DNA from: Jejubacter sp036620675
GTDB taxonomy: Bacteria; Pseudomonadota; Gammaproteobacteria; Enterobacterales; Enterobacteriaceae
Direction: 5' to 3' (one strand)
Length of the DNA: 50,628 bases
NCBI GenBank assembly: GCA_036620675.1
Contig: JAZHEE010000031.1
Part shown: positions 8,160 to 16,489 of the stretch, piece by piece
Numbering within the stretch: the first letter of the stretch is position 1
Layout: every line of letters starts with the position of its first letter
Notes under the pieces: generated by a model
The model's input: the letters and a program-made list of their open reading frames with translations, nothing else
Databases searched by the model: none
Told to the model about the DNA's origin: nothing
Program-made: the position numbers and the translations under genes

Positions 8160-8938
8160 AACTCCATGCCATCGCCCATGTGGCTGGCGGCGTCGGGGCG
8201 CCCTGGCTGGTCTGGCTGCACGGTTTTCTCGGCAGCGGCGAGGAGTGGCGTCCTTTTCTCGGGGACTTTCCCGGCTGGTCGCAGCTGTGGGTGGATCTGC
8301 CGGGGCACGGCGGCTCGGCGGATATTGTGGCGCATGATTTTAACGACGTCAGTGTCCGGCTGGCGGCGACTCTGAAATACCATGGCGTGGCGCGTTACTG
8401 GCTGGTTGGCTATTCGCTGGGCGGTCGGCTGGCGATGTATCACGCCTGTCTGGCGCGGCCCCGGGGGTTACGGGGACTGGTGGTGGAAGGGGGTAATCCC
8501 GGCCCTGAAACGCCTGAGGCCAGGCGGGAGCGTGCCCGGAGCGATGCCCGCTGGGCGATGCGCCTGCGCTCGGAACCGCTGGAGCAGGTGCTGGACGACT
8601 GGTATCGCCAGCCGGTGTTTCGCCATCTGAATGCATCACAGCGTGCGGCGCTGGTCGCGCTGCGTCGCCATAACGATCCCCGGGCGCTGGCGGCGATGCT
8701 GGAAGCGACTTCACTGTCGCGCCAGCCGTATCTGGCGCCCCAGCTAAAAACGCTGGATATCCCTTTTTATATGCTGTGCGGCGAGCAGGACGCGAAGTTT
8801 CGCGCACTGGCAAGCCGCGATGCGCTGCCGCTGCGTATTATCCCCGGCGCCGGGCATAACGCCCACCGGGAAAATCCGCGGGCGTTCAGCGCGACGCTTA
8901 CTGAACTACTTCATTCGGCTTATGAGGAACCATCATGA
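8156..8938 (+). CDS. menH: SHCHC synthase MenH
   Basis: A 260-residue alpha/beta-hydrolase that removes pyruvate from SEPHCHC to give SHCHC. The nucleophile motif GYSLGG places the catalytic serine at residue 87. The aspartate lies in CGEQDAKFRALA and the histidine in GAGHNAHREN, completing the triad. LHGFLGSG near residue 21 is the oxyanion-hole region. The start is a GTG at 8156 that overlaps the menD stop (GTGA), which suggests translational coupling and agrees with the E. coli N terminus (M-LHA). The C terminus is about eight residues longer than in E. coli. Confidence 0.95.
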   Translation: MKLHAIAHVAGGVGAPWLVWLHGFLGSGEEWRPFLGDFPGWSQLWVDLPGHGGSADIVAHDFNDVSVRLAATLKYHGVARYWLVGYSLGGRLAMYHACLARPRGLRGLVVEGGNPGPETPEARRERARSDARWAMRLRSEPLEQVLDDWYRQPVFRHLNASQRAALVALRRHNDPRALAAMLEATSLSRQPYLAPQLKTLDIPFYMLCGEQDAKFRALASRDALPLRIIPGAGHNAHRENPRAFSATLTELLHSAYEEPS

Positions 8939-9792
8939 TTTACCCTGACGAACAAGAGCTCTATGCCCCGGTGAAATGGCACGATTGCTCTGAAGGCTTC
9001 ACCGATATTCGTTATCACAAGTCGGAAGACGGTATTGCGAAGATTACGATTAACCGTCCGCAGGTGCGCAACGCCTTTCGTCCGCTGACCGTTAAAGAGA
9101 TGCTTCAGGCACTGGCCGATGCCCGCTATGACGATGGCATCGGCGTTATCGTTCTGACCGGGGAAGGGGAAAAAGCCTTCTGCGCCGGTGGCGATCAGAA
9201 AGTGCGCGGCGACTACGGCGGTTATCAGGATGACAGCGGGGTTCACCATCTTAACGTGCTGGATTTTCAGCGCCAGATTCGCACCTGTCCGAAACCGGTG
9301 GTGGCGATGGTGGCGGGTTACTCCATCGGCGGCGGCCACGTTCTGCATATGATGTGCGACCTGACGATTGCGGCAGACAACGCCATTTTCGGTCAAACCG
9401 GGCCAAAAGTCGGCTCCTTTGACGGCGGCTGGGGCGCTTCCTATATGGCGCGGATCGTGGGGCAGAAGAAGGCGCGTGAAATCTGGTTCCTGTGCCGTCA
9501 GTACGATGCGCAGCAGGCGCTGGATATGGGGCTGGTTAACACCGTGGTGCCGCTGGCGAGTCTGGAAAAAGAGACCGTGCGCTGGTGTCGCGAAATGCTC
9601 AGGAACAGTCCGATGGCGCTGCGCTGCCTGAAGGCGGCGCTGAATGCCGACTGTGACGGTCAGGCGGGGCTGCAGGAGCTGGCGGGTAACGCCACCATGC
9701 TGTTCTATATGACCGAAGAAGGGCAGGAAGGGCGCAATGCCTTTAACCAGAAGCGTCAGCCTGACTTCAGCAAATTCAAACGGAATCCCTGA
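8935..9792 (+). CDS. menB: 1,4-dihydroxy-2-naphthoyl-CoA synthase MenB
   Basis: A 285-residue crotonase-fold enzyme that closes the naphthoquinone ring of O-succinylbenzoyl-CoA. It is nearly identical to E. coli MenB, also 285 residues. INRPQVRNAFRPLTV and FCAGGDQKVRGDYGGY form the CoA and oxyanion region in the first third. GYSIGGGHVLHMMCDL and GQTGPKVGSFDGGWGASYM form the active-site core, and the C terminus is FNQKRQPDFSKFKRNP. Its ATG overlaps the menH stop by four bases (ATGA). Confidence 0.98.
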   Translation: MIYPDEQELYAPVKWHDCSEGFTDIRYHKSEDGIAKITINRPQVRNAFRPLTVKEMLQALADARYDDGIGVIVLTGEGEKAFCAGGDQKVRGDYGGYQDDSGVHHLNVLDFQRQIRTCPKPVVAMVAGYSIGGGHVLHMMCDLTIAADNAIFGQTGPKVGSFDGGWGASYMARIVGQKKAREIWFLCRQYDAQQALDMGLVNTVVPLASLEKETVRWCREMLRNSPMALRCLKAALNADCDGQAGLQELAGNATMLFYMTEEGQEGRNAFNQKRQPDFSKFKRNP

Positions 9793-10757
9793 TGCGTAGC
9801 GCCCAAATCTGGCGCTACAGCCTGCCGATGGAGGCGGGCGTAGTGCTGCGCAACCAGCGGCTGAAGAGCCGGGATGGCCTGGTGGTTCGCCTTAGCGAGG
9901 GAGATAGCGCAGGGTGGGGCGAAGTGGCCCCGCTGCCGGGCTTTAGCAAGGAGTCGCTGACGGATGCCGAAAGTCAGACGCTGGGCTGGATCGATGCCTG
10001 GCTGACCGGCAGCGATCCCGCCTGGCCGCAGGCCCCCTCGGCCGCCTTTGGTCTGAGCTGCGCGCAGGCGGAGCTGGCCGGCGTTTTGCCCGCGCAGGCG
10101 GATTATCGCGCCGCGCCGTTGTGTACCGGCGATCCGGATGAGCTGTTCGCCATGCTTCAGGCGTTGCCGGGTGAAAAGATAGCCAAGGTAAAGGTCGGGC
10201 TTTATGAAGCGGTTCGCGATGGCATGGTGGTGAATCTACTGCTGGAGGCCATTGGCGATTTACGGCTGCGGCTGGACGCCAACCGTGGCTGGACGCCGCT
10301 TAAGGCGCGGCAGTTCGCGAAATATGTGAATCCGGCCTACCGTTCGCGTATCGCCTTTATTGAAGAGCCCTGCCAGACCCGCGAGCAGTCGCGGGAATTC
10401 GCCCGCGAGAGCGGTATCGCGATCGCCTGGGACGAGAGCCTGCGCGAAGCGGATTATACCTTCGAGGCAGAACCGCATCTGGCGGCGGTGGTGATAAAGC
10501 CGACCCTGACCGGTAGCCTGGAGCGGGTTCAACAGCAGGTGGCGCAGGCCCGGGCGCTTGGGCTGGAGGCGGTGATTAGCTCCTCCATTGAGTCCAGTCT
10601 GGGACTTACCCAACTAGCAAGAATCGCCGCCTGGCTGACGCCGGAGACGATTCCGGGGCTGGATACCCTGGCGCTGATGGAAGCGCAACTGATACGTCCC
10701 TGGCCTGGAAGTCCGCTTCCTGTTATGGCGCAGAGCGCGCTGGAGCCGGTGCGATGA
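9792..10757 (+). CDS. menC: o-Succinylbenzoate synthase MenC
   Basis: A 321-residue enolase-superfamily enzyme that dehydrates SHCHC to o-succinylbenzoate. The catalytic lysine is K134 in AKVKVG. The metal ligands are D162 (RLDANRGW), E191 (FIEEP) and D214 (AWDESL), and the second lysine is K236 in IKPTLTG. All are present, in positions equivalent to E. coli MenC shifted by one. The start codon shares one base with the menB stop (TGATG). Order and overlaps indicate one transcript from menF or menD to menE. Confidence 0.96.
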   Translation: MRSAQIWRYSLPMEAGVVLRNQRLKSRDGLVVRLSEGDSAGWGEVAPLPGFSKESLTDAESQTLGWIDAWLTGSDPAWPQAPSAAFGLSCAQAELAGVLPAQADYRAAPLCTGDPDELFAMLQALPGEKIAKVKVGLYEAVRDGMVVNLLLEAIGDLRLRLDANRGWTPLKARQFAKYVNPAYRSRIAFIEEPCQTREQSREFARESGIAIAWDESLREADYTFEAEPHLAAVVIKPTLTGSLERVQQQVAQARALGLEAVISSSIESSLGLTQLARIAAWLTPETIPGLDTLALMEAQLIRPWPGSPLPVMAQSALEPVR

Positions 10758-12118
10758 TATTTAACGACTGGCCCTGGCGTCACTGGCGTCGGGTACGTCC
10801 TGACGCTACGGCGCTGTGGTTCGAGCAGGAGCGACTGGACTGGCGGACTCTGGCACTACGTATCGATGCGCTGGCGGCGGGTTTTCAGGAACAGGGGGTT
10901 CGCGAAGGCGATGGTGTGGCGCTGCGGGCCAAAAATAGCGCTCAAACATTGCTGAGTTCGCTGGCGCTGCTCCAGTGCGGTGCCCGGATACTTCCGTTGA
11001 ATCCACAGCTTCCGCAAACGCTGCTGGATGCATTACTGCCTGAGATGTCGCTGGCTCACGCGCTGGATCTGACGGAAGAGACTTTGCTTTCGGACTTGCA
11101 CCTCCTTGACTACCGGGAAGCCTGCGGCGATACGGCGGCGGTGTGGCAGGCCGATCGTCTGGTATCGATGACCCTGACTTCCGGTTCTACCGGTTTACCT
11201 AAAGCCGCGGTGCACAGCGCGGCGGCCCATCTGGCCAGCGCGGCTGGGGTGCTGGCGCTGATGCCTTTTGAACCGGGGGACTGCTGGTTGCTGTCTCTGC
11301 CTTTGTTTCACGTTTCGGGGCAGGGGATTATGTGGCGCTGGCTGCTGGCCGGGGCGACTCTGGCGGTACGCGCCATGCATCCGCTGCACGAGGCGCTTCG
11401 GGACTGTAGCCATGCCTCGCTGGTGCCCACCCAGCTCTGGCGTTTGCTGAACGAGGGAACCAGACCCGCGGCCTTGCGTGAAGTGTTGCTGGGCGGCGCC
11501 GCGATTCCGGCAGCCCTGACCCGGAAGGCGCAAGCGCTCGGGATTCACTGCTACTGCGGCTATGGCCTGACGGAGCTGGCTTCCACGGTCTGTGCCCGTC
11601 GGGCCGATGGCGAAGGCGATGTGGGGCCGGCGCTGCCCGGTCGGGAAGTTCGGGTGGTGGATGATGAAATTCAGATTCGCGCCGTCAGTATGACCAGCGG
11701 TTACTGGCGTAATGGCGCGCCACAGCCGGTGGTCGATGCCCGGGGGTGGTTTCACACCCGGGATCGCGGGGTGTTAAAGAATGGCGCGCTAACCGTGCTT
11801 GGGCGTCTCGACAATCTGTTTTTCAGCGGCGGCGAAGGGGTTCAGCCCGAGGCGGTCGAGCGAATTATCGCTTCGTATCCTGGCGTGCATCAGGTACTGG
11901 TGGTGCCGGTGGCGGATGTTGAATTCGGCCATCGCCCGGTCGCAGTGGTGGAGTGCGACGACAGGCTGGAACTGGATGCACTTCGCGACTGGGCCGCAGA
12001 GCATCTGGCGGGTTTTCAGCAACCGGTGTGCTGGCTGCGTCTGCCGGAAGCGCTGAAGTCCGGCGGCATTAAAATTTCACGCCGTGCCGTGCAGGCGTGG
12101 GTGGAACAGCAACGGTAG
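10754..12118 (+). CDS. menE: o-Succinylbenzoate-CoA ligase MenE
   Basis: A 454-residue adenylate-forming enzyme that activates o-succinylbenzoate with CoA. The phosphate-binding motif MTLTSGSTGLPKAAVHS is near residue 140. The adenylation core has YCGYGLTELASTVCARR near residue 262 and GWFHTRDRG near 330. LGRLDNLFFSGGEGVQPE and the C-terminal lysine in LKSGGIKISRR complete the family pattern. The ATG overlaps the menC stop by four bases. E. coli MenE is 451 residues. It is the last gene of the men operon; an Rpn remnant on the other strand begins four bases after its stop. Confidence 0.95.
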   Translation: MIFNDWPWRHWRRVRPDATALWFEQERLDWRTLALRIDALAAGFQEQGVREGDGVALRAKNSAQTLLSSLALLQCGARILPLNPQLPQTLLDALLPEMSLAHALDLTEETLLSDLHLLDYREACGDTAAVWQADRLVSMTLTSGSTGLPKAAVHSAAAHLASAAGVLALMPFEPGDCWLLSLPLFHVSGQGIMWRWLLAGATLAVRAMHPLHEALRDCSHASLVPTQLWRLLNEGTRPAALREVLLGGAAIPAALTRKAQALGIHCYCGYGLTELASTVCARRADGEGDVGPALPGREVRVVDDEIQIRAVSMTSGYWRNGAPQPVVDARGWFHTRDRGVLKNGALTVLGRLDNLFFSGGEGVQPEAVERIIASYPGVHQVLVVPVADVEFGHRPVAVVECDDRLELDALRDWAAEHLAGFQQPVCWLRLPEALKSGGIKISRRAVQAWVEQQR

Positions 12119-12121
12119 CGC

Positions 12122-12375
12122 TCACCGCAAAGGATAGGAACGACCTTCGATAAGCAGATAAATACGACTTCGGGTATGCCGGAGTTCCAGGCTCCGAGAA
12201 TATGCAGACTCTCTTCGACAAACTGGCCGGATTCCAGTTGTAACGTGGTGAGATAGCAAAGGGATATGGGCTCCGCAGGCAGGTGTAACGTCATAAAATC
12301 GCGGGCCACTTCCTTTGTGGAGAGCAACTGGCGGAATACCGCGTCATGTAATGAAAACCCTTTGGCATCCTGCAT
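12122..12375 (-). pseudogene. Truncated, frameshifted Rpn-family (YhgA-like) nuclease remnant
   Basis: From the ATG at 12375 the frame reads HDAVFRQLLSTKEVARDF, then HLPAEPISLCYLTTLQLESG and FVEESL. This is the N terminus of the Rpn/YhgA-like recombination-promoting nucleases (family opening HDALFK..LARDFL.IHLP). Near 12200 the similarity changes frame and continues as YSRSLELRHTRSRIYLLIEG, then RSYPLR and a stop at 12122. The family continues at this point with YSDVLW....YIYLLIEHQS. About 84 of roughly 300 codons remain, so the C-terminal two thirds are missing. The break falls within four bases of the menE stop, which may mark a deletion end point. Confidence 0.72.
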
Positions 12376-12480
12376 CTTCCCGCTTCTTTGTTGATGAGGT
12401 TGGGGAGATTTAGCATAGAGAATTGGCGGGCTGTGGGGGGAGTTTCGTTTATGGAATCGGGCTTCCGGGTTGGATGATAT

Positions 12481-12508
12481 GCGACCCGATGAATTCTCAT
12501 CGGGTCGC
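12481..12508. terminator. Strong hairpin downstream of tctA
   Basis: A perfect 12-base-pair stem (GCGACCCGATGA / TCATCGGGTCGC) with an ATTC loop, 9 bases past the tctA stop. Neither strand has a clear T run after it, so it could be a terminator or an mRNA-stabilising end. The rest of 12376-12480 shows no gene. Confidence 0.5.
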
Positions 12509-12516
12509 GACAGACA

Positions 12517-14043
12517 TCAACCTGCGCTGGCCTCCTCCTCTTTATTTTTACCGTGCTGGCGGCGGCGCGCCAGCCGCACCAGTGGAGGAACCACGACGAT
12601 CAAAACGGCCAGCACCAGCAGGGATTTAGCGACGCCGCTCTCCCACAGGATGTTGAGATTGCCGTTACTGATGGAAAGCGCACGGCGCAGGTTCTGTTCC
12701 AGTAGCTCTCCCAGCACGAAGCCCAGAATCAGCGGTGACATCGGGAAGTGCATTTTGCGCAAAATATAGCCAAGGATGCCCAGCGCCACCATCAGCAACA
12801 GGTCAAAGGTGGTGCTGTGTACCGCATAGACCCCCACCGCGGAGACGGCGGCGATGGCCGGTACCAGGAACCAGGAGGGGATCGCGAGCATCCGGGTAAA
12901 CAGGCCGATCAGCGGAATGTTCATCACCAGCAGCATGACGTTGGCGATCAGCAGGGCGGCGATAAGCCCCCAGACGATATCAGGCTGTTCGGTGAACATC
13001 GCAGGGCCAGGGGTGATGTTATAGAGCGTCAGGGCGCCCATCATCACTGCCGTGGTGCCGGAGCCGGGAACGCCGAGCGTCAGCATCGGAATAAAGGAGC
13101 CGCAGGCTGAGGCGTTATTCGCCGCTTCCGGCGCCGCCACGCCGCGAATATTCCCCTTGCCGAAGCTCTCTTCGTCGCCGCTGATCTTCTTCTCCATCAT
13201 CCAGGTAATAGCGCTGGCGATAGTTGCCCCGGCGCCGGGCAGGATCCCTACGAAGAAGCCCACGAATGAGGAGCGCAGCGTGGTGCCAGCGCACTGACGC
13301 GCTTCTTTAAAGTTAAACAGCAGGCGACCGGTTTTGCGCACCAGCGTTTGTCCGGTACTGGTGCTTTCCAGCATCAGCAGGATCTCGGACACCGAGAACA
13401 GGCCGATCACCACCACCACAAACTGGATGCCGTCGGAGAGGTGTACGCTGTCGAACGTGAAGCGGTAGACCCCGGTGTTGGCGTCAACGCCGACGGTAGC
13501 CAGCCCCAGGCCGATTAACGCCGCCAGAAAGGACTTCAGCGGGTTCTGGGCCATCATGCTGCCCAGACAGGCGATAGCAAACACCATCAATGCGAAGTAT
13601 TCCGCCGGGCCGAAGGCCAGCGACCAGTTGGCCAGCAGCGGGGCGAACAGGATGATGCCGCAGATGGCGATCATAGAGCCCACGAAGGAACTGACCGCGG
13701 AAATGGAAAGCGCTACGCCACCGCGCCCCTGCTTCGCCATGGGATAGCCATCCATCGCGGTCATAATGGCACCAGCGTCGCCAGGGACGTTAAGCAGGAT
13801 AGAGGAGATACGTCCGCCGTATTCACAGCCGATATAGACGGTGGCCAGCAGTATCAGCGCCGATTCGGCGGGCAGGTGCAGAGCGAAGGCCAGCGGCAGC
13901 AGGATAGCCACGCCGTTAATTGGCCCAAGGCCCGGCAGCAGCCCGACGATAGTGCCGACAAAGCAGCCGATGAGCGCGATCATCAGGTTGCCGGGGGTTA
14001 GTGCCACGGCAAATCCCTGAGAAAGATAGAGCCAGGTATCCAT
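12517..14043 (-). CDS. tctA: Tripartite tricarboxylate transporter, large membrane subunit TctA
   Basis: A 508-residue protein with about ten to twelve hydrophobic segments that forms the permease of a periplasmic-binding-protein secondary transporter. GTIVGLLPGLGPINGVAILL is the family signature at residues 37-56, and it has a second half near residue 270 (FVGILPGAGATIASAITWM). CGSFIPMLTLGVPGSG near residue 320 is also typical. It is very close to Salmonella TctA as I know it. The ATG at 14043 (MDTWLYLSQGFAVAL) follows a GGAGG site and lies 11 bases after tctB; nine further in-frame residues upstream are not family-like. The tail is charged (RRRQHGKNKEEE). Confidence 0.95.
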   Translation of the reverse strand: MDTWLYLSQGFAVALTPGNLMIALIGCFVGTIVGLLPGLGPINGVAILLPLAFALHLPAESALILLATVYIGCEYGGRISSILLNVPGDAGAIMTAMDGYPMAKQGRGGVALSISAVSSFVGSMIAICGIILFAPLLANWSLAFGPAEYFALMVFAIACLGSMMAQNPLKSFLAALIGLGLATVGVDANTGVYRFTFDSVHLSDGIQFVVVVIGLFSVSEILLMLESTSTGQTLVRKTGRLLFNFKEARQCAGTTLRSSFVGFFVGILPGAGATIASAITWMMEKKISGDEESFGKGNIRGVAAPEAANNASACGSFIPMLTLGVPGSGTTAVMMGALTLYNITPGPAMFTEQPDIVWGLIAALLIANVMLLVMNIPLIGLFTRMLAIPSWFLVPAIAAVSAVGVYAVHSTTFDLLLMVALGILGYILRKMHFPMSPLILGFVLGELLEQNLRRALSISNGNLNILWESGVAKSLLVLAVLIVVVPPLVRLARRRQHGKNKEEEASAG

Positions 14044-14054
14044 TGGAGCCTCCG

Positions 14055-14489
14055 TTATTGGGGCAGCCACGCGCCCAGGGGCAGCGTGACGTCCAGCAGT
14101 CGATCAAAGGCATACCATAAGGCGATGCCCAGGGAGGCGCCGGAAATCAGCGCCGCAGGGAGCCTGGCGCCAAACAGCAGGCCAAGCGTGGCGGTGAGTA
14201 ACGCGGTGGCCAGCGCAAAGCCGAGCCACTCAAAACTCCAGGCGTAAATCACCAGCGCCAGCATCATAATCAGCAGGCGGCGCAGGGTGGAGGCTGACGG
14301 CCAGTCCACTTTCTCCGGGCGGCGCACCAGCATCATCAGCGAGCAGAGAAGCATCAGCGCCAGAATGGCGACCGGAAAAGGACGCGGCCCTACCGGCTCA
14401 TAGCTGTATTCGCTGTGGATCTGCCAGCCGACGAACAGTCCGCCGACGCACAGTAGCACCCAGATAACGGCAAAAATTCGATCGCTCAT
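14055..14489 (-). CDS. tctB: Tripartite tricarboxylate transporter, small membrane subunit TctB
   Basis: A 144-residue protein with four hydrophobic segments: VIWVLLCVGGLFVG, FPVAILALMLLCSLMM, LLIMMLALVIYAW plus FALATALLTATLGLLFG, and a C-terminal stretch. This is the size and topology of TctB, the poorly conserved partner of TctA. The periplasmic loop GPRPFP after the first segment is the most conserved TctB feature. It is the middle gene of tctCBA, 12 bases after tctC and 11 before tctA. Confidence 0.92.
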   Translation of the reverse strand: MSDRIFAVIWVLLCVGGLFVGWQIHSEYSYEPVGPRPFPVAILALMLLCSLMMLVRRPEKVDWPSASTLRRLLIMMLALVIYAWSFEWLGFALATALLTATLGLLFGARLPAALISGASLGIALWYAFDRLLDVTLPLGAWLPQ

Positions 14490-14501
14490 CGCAGCCTCCG
14501 G

Positions 14502-15485
14502 TTATTTTGCCAGACCGAACTCTTTGGCCTTATCGCGGTAGTAAGCCACCTGTTTCTTCACGTAGTCGTCCAGCTCTTTACCGGTTTTATTGAATTCAAA
14601 CAGGCCGCGCAGATCGCGCTGCTTCTTGAATTCATCGCTCTGCTGGAGCTTGTTAAAGGCGTCCACCCACCACTGGTATTCGGCGTCGCTGACTTTGGGG
14701 CCAACATAGAAACCGCGCATCACCGACCATTCCACGTCGTAGCCCTGCTCTTTAGCTGTGGGAATATCGGCCAGTTTGCCCGGCAGGCGTTTGTCCGACA
14801 GTACCGCCAGCACGCGGATCTTATCGCCACCGATGTAGGGGATCATTTCACTCAGATCGCCGGAGATGGCCTGGACGTGATTACCAAGCAGCGCGGTAAT
14901 CGGCTCGCCGCCGCCTTCAAAAGCAACGTAGCGCATCTTGCGCGGGTCTACCTTCGCCTGCTGAGCGACAAGCGCGGTTTTCATCCAGTCCTGGCTGCCG
15001 ATAGAGGCACCGGCGCCAAAGACCACATCGTTGGGATTCTTTTCCAGCGCGGTCATCAGGTCTTTCAGGTTTTTCCACGGAGAGTCGGCGCGTACGGCGA
15101 TCATGCCGTAATCGGTGCCGACGCTGGCGACCCAGCGTACGTCGTCAACGCCGTAGCGGCCGAACTTGCCCTGCGCCAGATTGAGCAGGGAACCGCCGGA
15201 AAAGGCGACCACGGTGCCGGGCTCGTCCGGGCGCTGGGCGATAATGGCGTTGTAGGCGACGGCTCCCACGCCGCCAGGCATATAGGTGACGCGCATCGGT
15301 TTGTCGATGGCGCCGGTTTCCACCATGCTGACCTGCAGCAGTTTACAGGTCAGGTCGAAGCCGCCGCCGGGCTTGGCAGGGGCGATACATTCGGTACGCG
15401 ACGGCGCCTTTTGCTCCGCCTGAGAAGGCAGTGCGCCGAGCAGCAGGGGGAACAGGGCCAGGGTTGCGATCAGGCTCTTTTTCAT
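14502..15485 (-). CDS. tctC: Periplasmic tricarboxylate-binding protein TctC
   Basis: A 327-residue Bug-family binding protein. The N terminus is a signal peptide, with positive MKKS, a hydrophobic LIATLALFPLLLGAL core and likely cleavage after SQA at about residue 23. The mature part opens with ECIAPAKPGGGFDLTCKLLQ, the Tct-type ligand-loop motif with two cysteines. VVFGAGASIGSQDW near residue 155 and the GGEPITALLGNHV stretch near 190 are also family-like. It delivers citrate or related tricarboxylates to TctA/TctB. It is the first gene of the operon, transcribed away from tctD. Confidence 0.95.
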   Translation of the reverse strand: MKKSLIATLALFPLLLGALPSQAEQKAPSRTECIAPAKPGGGFDLTCKLLQVSMVETGAIDKPMRVTYMPGGVGAVAYNAIIAQRPDEPGTVVAFSGGSLLNLAQGKFGRYGVDDVRWVASVGTDYGMIAVRADSPWKNLKDLMTALEKNPNDVVFGAGASIGSQDWMKTALVAQQAKVDPRKMRYVAFEGGGEPITALLGNHVQAISGDLSEMIPYIGGDKIRVLAVLSDKRLPGKLADIPTAKEQGYDVEWSVMRGFYVGPKVSDAEYQWWVDAFNKLQQSDEFKKQRDLRGLFEFNKTGKELDDYVKKQVAYYRDKAKEFGLAK

Positions 15486-15616
15486 TGCTTATCCTCGTGC
15501 CATAAATATTGAGTTGTCGTTGCTTGTCATCGGCCATTGGCGTGATGGCCTGGTTGCATGATTGTTAAGACAGTTACCTTTCATTTCCCTTTCAGCGGCG
15601 TGTGGATATGGATTTA

Positions 15617-15755
15617 TGTGACCTGTGTCGAGGGTTAACCAACTGAGGAGACGAAACTATCGATATATTGTTTTGCCGGGTCGCCAGCAAATATTGAAAA
15701 CGTTTGTTGCAAAAATGTAATGAATTTCCATGATCGCTATGGATCGGAAATCATT
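15617..15755. promoter_or_regulatory. tctC-tctD divergent control region (CRP-like site and inverted repeat)
   Basis: The 329-base gap between the tct operons holds no gene. TGTGACCTGTGTCGAG at 15617-15632 has a perfect CRP left half and a poor right half. An imperfect inverted repeat spans about 15719-15755 (ATTTCCAT ... ATGG ... GGAAAT), about 60 bases before tctD. It is a candidate binding site for the response regulator TctD; both assignments are inferred. Confidence 0.3.
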
Positions 15756-15814
15756 GCGTCACGTTGTGCCCGATCAGGCGTTGCGGAGACGAACAAAAAT
15801 AAGAGCAGGGGAAA

Positions 15815-16489
15815 ATGCGTCTGTTACTGGCGGAGGATAATCAGGAACTGGCCCACTGGCTGGAAAAGGCTTTGGTACAGAGCGGTTTTGCCGTGGACTG
15901 CGTATTTGATGGCCTGTCGGCCGATCATCTGTTGCAGAACGAGGGCTATGCCGTCGCGGTGCTGGATATCGAAATGCCGCGCCTTGACGGGCTGACGGTT
16001 CTGCAGCGGTTGCGCCAGCGTGGACAGGCGCTGCCGGTACTGCTGCTAACGGCGCGCAGCTCGGTGGCGGATCGGGTTCGGGGGTTGAATCACGGCGCCG
16101 ACGATTACCTGGCGAAACCGTTTGAGCTTGAAGAGCTGGACGCCCGGCTCAGGGCGCTGGTGCGGCGCAGTGAGGGGCAGCTCCAGGAGACCCAGCGCCT
16201 GGGGGAACTGAGCTGGCATGACGGCGGCTACTTCGAACTTCAGGGGCGCCCGCTGTCGCTGACGCCACGCGAACAGGCGCTGCTCACGGTGCTGATGTAC
16301 CGACGCCGTCGACCAGTGGCGCGCCAGCAACTGTTTGAACAGATTTTCAGCCTGAGCGATGAAGCCAGCCCGGAAAGTATTGAGATTTACGTTCATCGGC
16401 TGCGCAAGAAGCTACAGCCCGGCAACGTGCGTATCACCACCATCAGGGGGCTCGGCTATTTGCTGGAGTGCAGCGATGAACTGGCTTAA
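15815..16489 (+). CDS. tctD: Response regulator TctD
   Basis: A 224-residue OmpR/PhoB-type regulator. The receiver domain occupies residues 1-120, with the acidic pocket E7-D8, the phosphoacceptor D51 in VLDIEMPRLDG and the conserved lysine in YLAKPFELEEL. The winged-helix DNA-binding domain (about 130-222) has LTPREQALLTVL and ESIEIYVHRLRKKL. Start: ATG at 15815 behind AGGGG. It diverges from tctCBA, the arrangement known for the tricarboxylate-induced Salmonella system. It overlaps tctE by 14 bases. Confidence 0.94.
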   Translation: MRLLLAEDNQELAHWLEKALVQSGFAVDCVFDGLSADHLLQNEGYAVAVLDIEMPRLDGLTVLQRLRQRGQALPVLLLTARSSVADRVRGLNHGADDYLAKPFELEELDARLRALVRRSEGQLQETQRLGELSWHDGGYFELQGRPLSLTPREQALLTVLMYRRRRPVARQQLFEQIFSLSDEASPESIEIYVHRLRKKLQPGNVRITTIRGLGYLLECSDELA

